Notes under the pieces: generated by a model | What the model was told of the DNA's origin: nothing | Databases searched by the model: none | The model's input: the letters and a program-made list of their open reading frames with translations, nothing else | Origin: Candidatus Aminicenantes bacterium UBA6072 | GTDB taxonomy: Bacteria; Acidobacteriota; Aminicenantia; UBA2199 | Length of the DNA stretch: 64,000 nucleotides | Direction: 5' to 3' | Assembly (NCBI GenBank): GCA_002436105.1 | Contig: DIXU01000005.1 | Span: forward strand, 1-64,000 | Position numbers and translations under genes: made by a program | Shown here: one piece after another, positions 61,335 to 64,000 of the stretch | How the letters are laid out: each line of letters begins with the position of its first letter | Position numbering within the stretch: position 1 is the first letter of the stretch

Positions 61335-62608
61335 ATGCCCAGGTCTTCCAGGACCTTGTAAACGCAGAAATCGCCGCACATCGAGCAGGCATCGGAACGG
61401 CTCGAGCGCCGTTCCCTGATGCGCCTGAACTTTTCCGGGTCGAGGGCCAGTTTTTCCTGGCCGGCCCAGTCGAGGCGCCGGCGGGCCAGGGCCATGTCGC
61501 GGTCCCATTCCAGGGCGCCGGGAAGCCCCTTGGCGATGTCGGCGACGTGGGCGGCGATGCGCGACGCCATGATGCCCTCGCGCACGTCCCCTTCGTCGGG
61601 CAGGCCGAGATGCTCGGCCGGGGTGACATAGCAGAGGAAATCGGCGCCGGCGGCGCCGGCCAGGGCGCTGCCGATGGCGGCGGTGACATGGTCGTAGCCG
61701 GGGGCGATATCGGTGACCACCGGTCCCAGGACATAGAAGGGGGCCCCGGCGCACACCTCCTTCTGCAGGCGCATGTTCATTTCCACCTGCGGCAGGGGCA
61801 GGTGGCCCGGCCCCTCGACCATGACCTGCACGCCGGCGCGGCGCGAGCGCTGCACCAGTTCGCCCAGCGTCAGCAGCTCCTCCAGCTGGGCCCAGTCGCT
61901 GCCGTCGGCCAGGGCGCCCGGCCGCAGCCCGTCGCCCAGGGAGAGGGTGACGTCGAACTCGCGGGCAATGGCCAGCAGCTCGTCGAAGCGCTCAAAGAAG
62001 GGATTCTCCTTTTGGTTGTGCAGCATCCAGGCGGTGAGCATGGAGCCGCCGCGGGAGACGATCCCGGCCAGGCGCGGCTTTTTCCTCAGCTTGTCGATGG
62101 CCCTGAGGGTCAACCCGGCGTGGACGGTCATGAAGTCGACGCCGTCCTCGGCCTGGCGGCGGACGTACGCGAGCATGCGCTCCGGGGCCAGCGAGACGAA
62201 GGGCGACCCCTGGCGCGGGGCGTCGACCATCATCTCGTAGACCGGGACGTTGCCGAAGGGGATGGTGGCCCGGGCCAGCAGGGCGCGGCGGATGGCCGTG
62301 ACGTCGCCGCCGGTGCTCAGGTCCATGACCGCGTCGCAGCCGCAATCGAGGACGGCCTGCAGCTTGCGCTGCTCGTCCTCCAGCCCGGAGAAATCGATTG
62401 AGGTGCCGATGTTGGCGTTGACCTTGGTCTTCAGCCCCTTGCCGATGCCGACGGGACGCAGGTTCCGGTGGTTGCGGTTGGCGGGGATGACGACGGCGCC
62501 GGAGGCGATGGCCGCGACCAGCGCGGCGTCTTCCAGGTGTTCGCTGGCGGCCACCGTTTTCATCTCAGCGGTGATCTCGCCGGCGCGGGCGTGTTCAAGC
62601 TGCGTCAT
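61331..62608 (-). CDS. thiC: Phosphomethylpyrimidine synthase
   Basis: A 425-residue radical-SAM enzyme that rearranges aminoimidazole ribotide to HMP-P in thiamine synthesis. It is the short form without the N-terminal extension of E. coli ThiC. Seen: KVNANIGTS, DLSTGGD, FMTVHAGLT, SRGGSMLTAWM, LSLGDGLRPG, VMVEGPGHLPL, and C-terminal cluster CSMCGDFC: C-x2-C-x3-C, one residue shorter than the C-x2-C-x4-C of the E. coli type. GAGGAAAG precedes the ATG. No TPP riboswitch fits in the upstream region: the predicted leader is under ten bases. Confidence 0.95.
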   Translation of the reverse strand: MTQLEHARAGEITAEMKTVAASEHLEDAALVAAIASGAVVIPANRNHRNLRPVGIGKGLKTKVNANIGTSIDFSGLEDEQRKLQAVLDCGCDAVMDLSTGGDVTAIRRALLARATIPFGNVPVYEMMVDAPRQGSPFVSLAPERMLAYVRRQAEDGVDFMTVHAGLTLRAIDKLRKKPRLAGIVSRGGSMLTAWMLHNQKENPFFERFDELLAIAREFDVTLSLGDGLRPGALADGSDWAQLEELLTLGELVQRSRRAGVQVMVEGPGHLPLPQVEMNMRLQKEVCAGAPFYVLGPVVTDIAPGYDHVTAAIGSALAGAAGADFLCYVTPAEHLGLPDEGDVREGIMASRIAAHVADIAKGLPGALEWDRDMALARRRLDWAGQEKLALDPEKFRRIRERRSSRSDACSMCGDFCVYKVLEDLGI

Positions 62609-62623
62609 CTTTCCTCGCGGTCC

Positions 62624-62652
62624 AGTTTATCTTATTTTTTCGCCTAAATCAA
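62624..62652 (-). promoter_or_regulatory. Promoter of the thiC-ruvB operon
   Basis: On the minus strand TTGATT (62652-62647), 17-bp spacer, TAAACT (62629-62624). The predicted start near 62617 leaves a leader consisting of little more than the RBS. Confidence 0.55.
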
Positions 62653-62684
62653 GAGAAAGCGGCCCGCGGCGCCCGGGCGCTTTA

Positions 62685-62693
62685 TGCTATAAT
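62685..62693 (+). promoter_or_regulatory. Extended -10 promoter of the helicase gene
   Basis: TGCTATAAT: TG-N-TATAAT extended -10, no matching -35 box 17 bp upstream. The ATG is at 62710. Confidence 0.6.
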
Positions 62694-62709
62694 CCGGGCA
62701 AGAATCGTC

Positions 62710-64000
62710 ATGGCGAGCCCCATACTGAAATACGAAGCCTCGGCCGGGTCGGGCAAGACCTACCGCCTGGCCCTGGAGTACCTCGGCCGCCTGCTGCTGG
62801 CGTTCGCCGGCCATGAGGGCAAGCCGCAGGATCCGCGGCGGCAGCGGGAGCTATTGGGGTCGATCCTGGCCATCACCTTCACCGTCAAGGCGGCCCGGGA
62901 GATGAAAGAGCGCATCGTGCAGATGTTGAAGCGCTTTGCCCTCAGCACGACGAGTCGCAAGCTGGACAAGGAGGACACAGAATTTCTTGTCCGGCTGTCC
63001 GGGGAAACCGGGATGGCATCAGGCAAGATCACCGAGCTTTCCGCCCGCCTGATCGAAATGATCCTGGCCAGTTTTGATGATTTCAACGTGACCACCATCG
63101 ACTCGCTGATGAGCGCCATGGTCAAGGCCGTCTCGCCCGACCTCGACCTGCCCGCCGACTACGAGATCGCCGTGGACGCGGGGGGCGAGATGACGTCCCG
63201 CGGCCGGGCGATGCTGGCCAAGCTGGCCGATGGCGACTGGGAGCGGCTTGAACATTTCCTGGAGGAACTCAGGAGCATGGACTCCAGGGTCACCTGGAAA
63301 ACCGACGACGCGATCGTTGAAAGGGTCACGGCCCTTTTCCGACGGACGCTGCGGCAGGAGGGCGGAGCGGCGGTTGCGGACGACCTGCGGTTGCAGATGG
63401 CTGCCAGCTGGACGACATTTTTGGAACAGTTGCGCTCGTTGTTTCCGATCCTGCAGGAGACGGAACCCGGCGGAAAAAAAAGAAGATACGCCAGCGGGAC
63501 CTACCTGAAAGAACCGCTGTTGGACCATATCGGCATGGTCTTGCAAGGCAGCGCCGATCTTTCCGGGCTGCAGAGATTCATCCAGAGCACATTTTTCCGC
63601 AAGCAAGACCCGCAGGAATTATTGATCGGGGAAACTCCGGATCTTCAGCGGGAACGCTTCGCCGCCGCCTACCAGCCGGCACAGCGGGCGCTGCAGGATG
63701 CGGTCCTCACGTTCAGCGCCTTCAAGACGCTTCCCTACCACGAACTCCTGGGGAATTTCCGCGACGAATGGAACCAAGGAAAGAAGACCCTGTTCGTGGA
63801 GGAGTTCAGCCATGCCCTGGCCGGGCTCTTCGATCGCTGGCGCGAGGAGGCATTCCCTTATCTCTACCTGAAACTGTCGGACCGGTTCAGCAGCTTTCTT
63901 TTTGACGAATTCCAGGATACGTCGACCCTGCAGTTCAGGGCTCTGGCCCCGCTCATCGACGAGGTGCTGTCGCGGAAAGAAAGCGGGTCGCTCTTTATCG
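62710..64000 (+). CDS. UvrD/AddA-type helicase-nuclease, 5' part (runs off the window)
   Basis: The first 430 residues of a superfamily 1 helicase. Walker A ASAGSGKT at residues 10-17; motif Ia LAITFTVKAAREMKERI; an insertion of about 250 residues; motif II FLFDEFQDTS with D399. The insertion of this size before motif II and the SAGSGKT opening resemble AddA/RecB or the Bacteroidota-type UvrD-like exonucleases, which start end resection in recombination. The frame is open to base 64000. No Shine-Dalgarno sequence is visible before the ATG. Whether an AddB-type nuclease follows cannot be seen. Confidence 0.88.
   Translation, partial: MASPILKYEASAGSGKTYRLALEYLGRLLLAFAGHEGKPQDPRRQRELLGSILAITFTVKAAREMKERIVQMLKRFALSTTSRKLDKEDTEFLVRLSGETGMASGKITELSARLIEMILASFDDFNVTTIDSLMSAMVKAVSPDLDLPADYEIAVDAGGEMTSRGRAMLAKLADGDWERLEHFLEELRSMDSRVTWKTDDAIVERVTALFRRTLRQEGGAAVADDLRLQMAASWTTFLEQLRSLFPILQETEPGGKKRRYASGTYLKEPLLDHIGMVLQGSADLSGLQRFIQSTFFRKQDPQELLIGETPDLQRERFAAAYQPAQRALQDAVLTFSAFKTLPYHELLGNFRDEWNQGKKTLFVEEFSHALAGLFDRWREEAFPYLYLKLSDRFSSFLFDEFQDTSTLQFRALAPLIDEVLSRKESGSLFI

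Noticed and set aside
62609..62709. TPP riboswitch before thiC
   Set aside because: No CUGAGA-type core and too little space before the predicted start.

Overview
The window is about 64 kb of dense, high-GC bacterial DNA with some 56 protein genes, no tRNA, rRNA, CRISPR array or transposase that I can see. The cell is Gram-negative: there are three outer-membrane proteins ending in a C-terminal Phe, periplasmic binding proteins without a lipobox, and a TatA protein. The family mix (DUF1844, DUF4388, bifunctional-nuclease DUF151, a CBM9-like/DUF5916 barrel, short-form ThiC, two Lon proteases) would suit the Acidobacteriota/Aminicenantia or a delta-proteobacteria-like lineage. That placement is inference only.

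Layout. 0-5.9 kb: an ATP-grasp ligase with a small outer-membrane barrel, a HAD phosphatase, a sigma-54-type promoter with three palindromic sites driving a two-gene operon of unknown function, a nitronate-monooxygenase-like protein with a coiled-coil tail, and arsC. 6.1-14.5 kb: a complete Pho operon (porin, pstS-C-A-B, phoU, phoB, phoR) behind PhoP-box-like repeats. 14.5-19.7 kb: two peptide-type binding proteins co-transcribed with a sensor kinase, with no permease. 19.9-26.6 kb: UPF0104 flippase-like protein, nrdR, hsp20, lon, thiL, pepA. 26.6-30.7 kb: a large secreted protein of unknown function, a hypothetical gene and a DUF151 nuclease, separated by repeat elements. 31-35.8 kb: divergent mazG and a DUF1844 / TPR-zinc-ribbon membrane protein / DUF4388 / ribF operon. 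35.8-43.2 kb: tig-clpP-clpX-lon-engB-rho. 43.4-48.5 kb: three glycosyltransferases and a divergent SLC13-type transporter. 48.6-55 kb: Yip1-family protein, tatA-methyltransferase-lepA, nadC-nadB. 55-62.6 kb: DUF5916 barrel and a thiC-MBL-yebC-ruvC-ruvA-ruvB operon. 62.7 kb to the edge: the start of a UvrD/AddA-type helicase.

Proteostasis is a clear theme (two Lon, ClpXP, trigger factor, Hsp20, PepA), as is phosphate acquisition. Many genes overlap by ATGA or GTGA, indicating tight operons.

Three features go beyond ordinary annotation. First, nearly all intergenic regions carry a readable promoter with an exact 17-bp spacer, and at seven or more genes the predicted transcription start falls on or within a few bases of the start codon, so leaderless mRNAs look common. 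Second, many operon 3' ends carry inverted arrays of degenerate 7-bp (once 8-bp) repeats whose unit differs at every locus but whose architecture is the same. Third, the sigma-54-type promoter at 3001-3016, with three TGTYYCAAAATGRRACA palindromes upstream, controls a leaderless operon of two unrecognised proteins; it is the best candidate here for an undescribed system.
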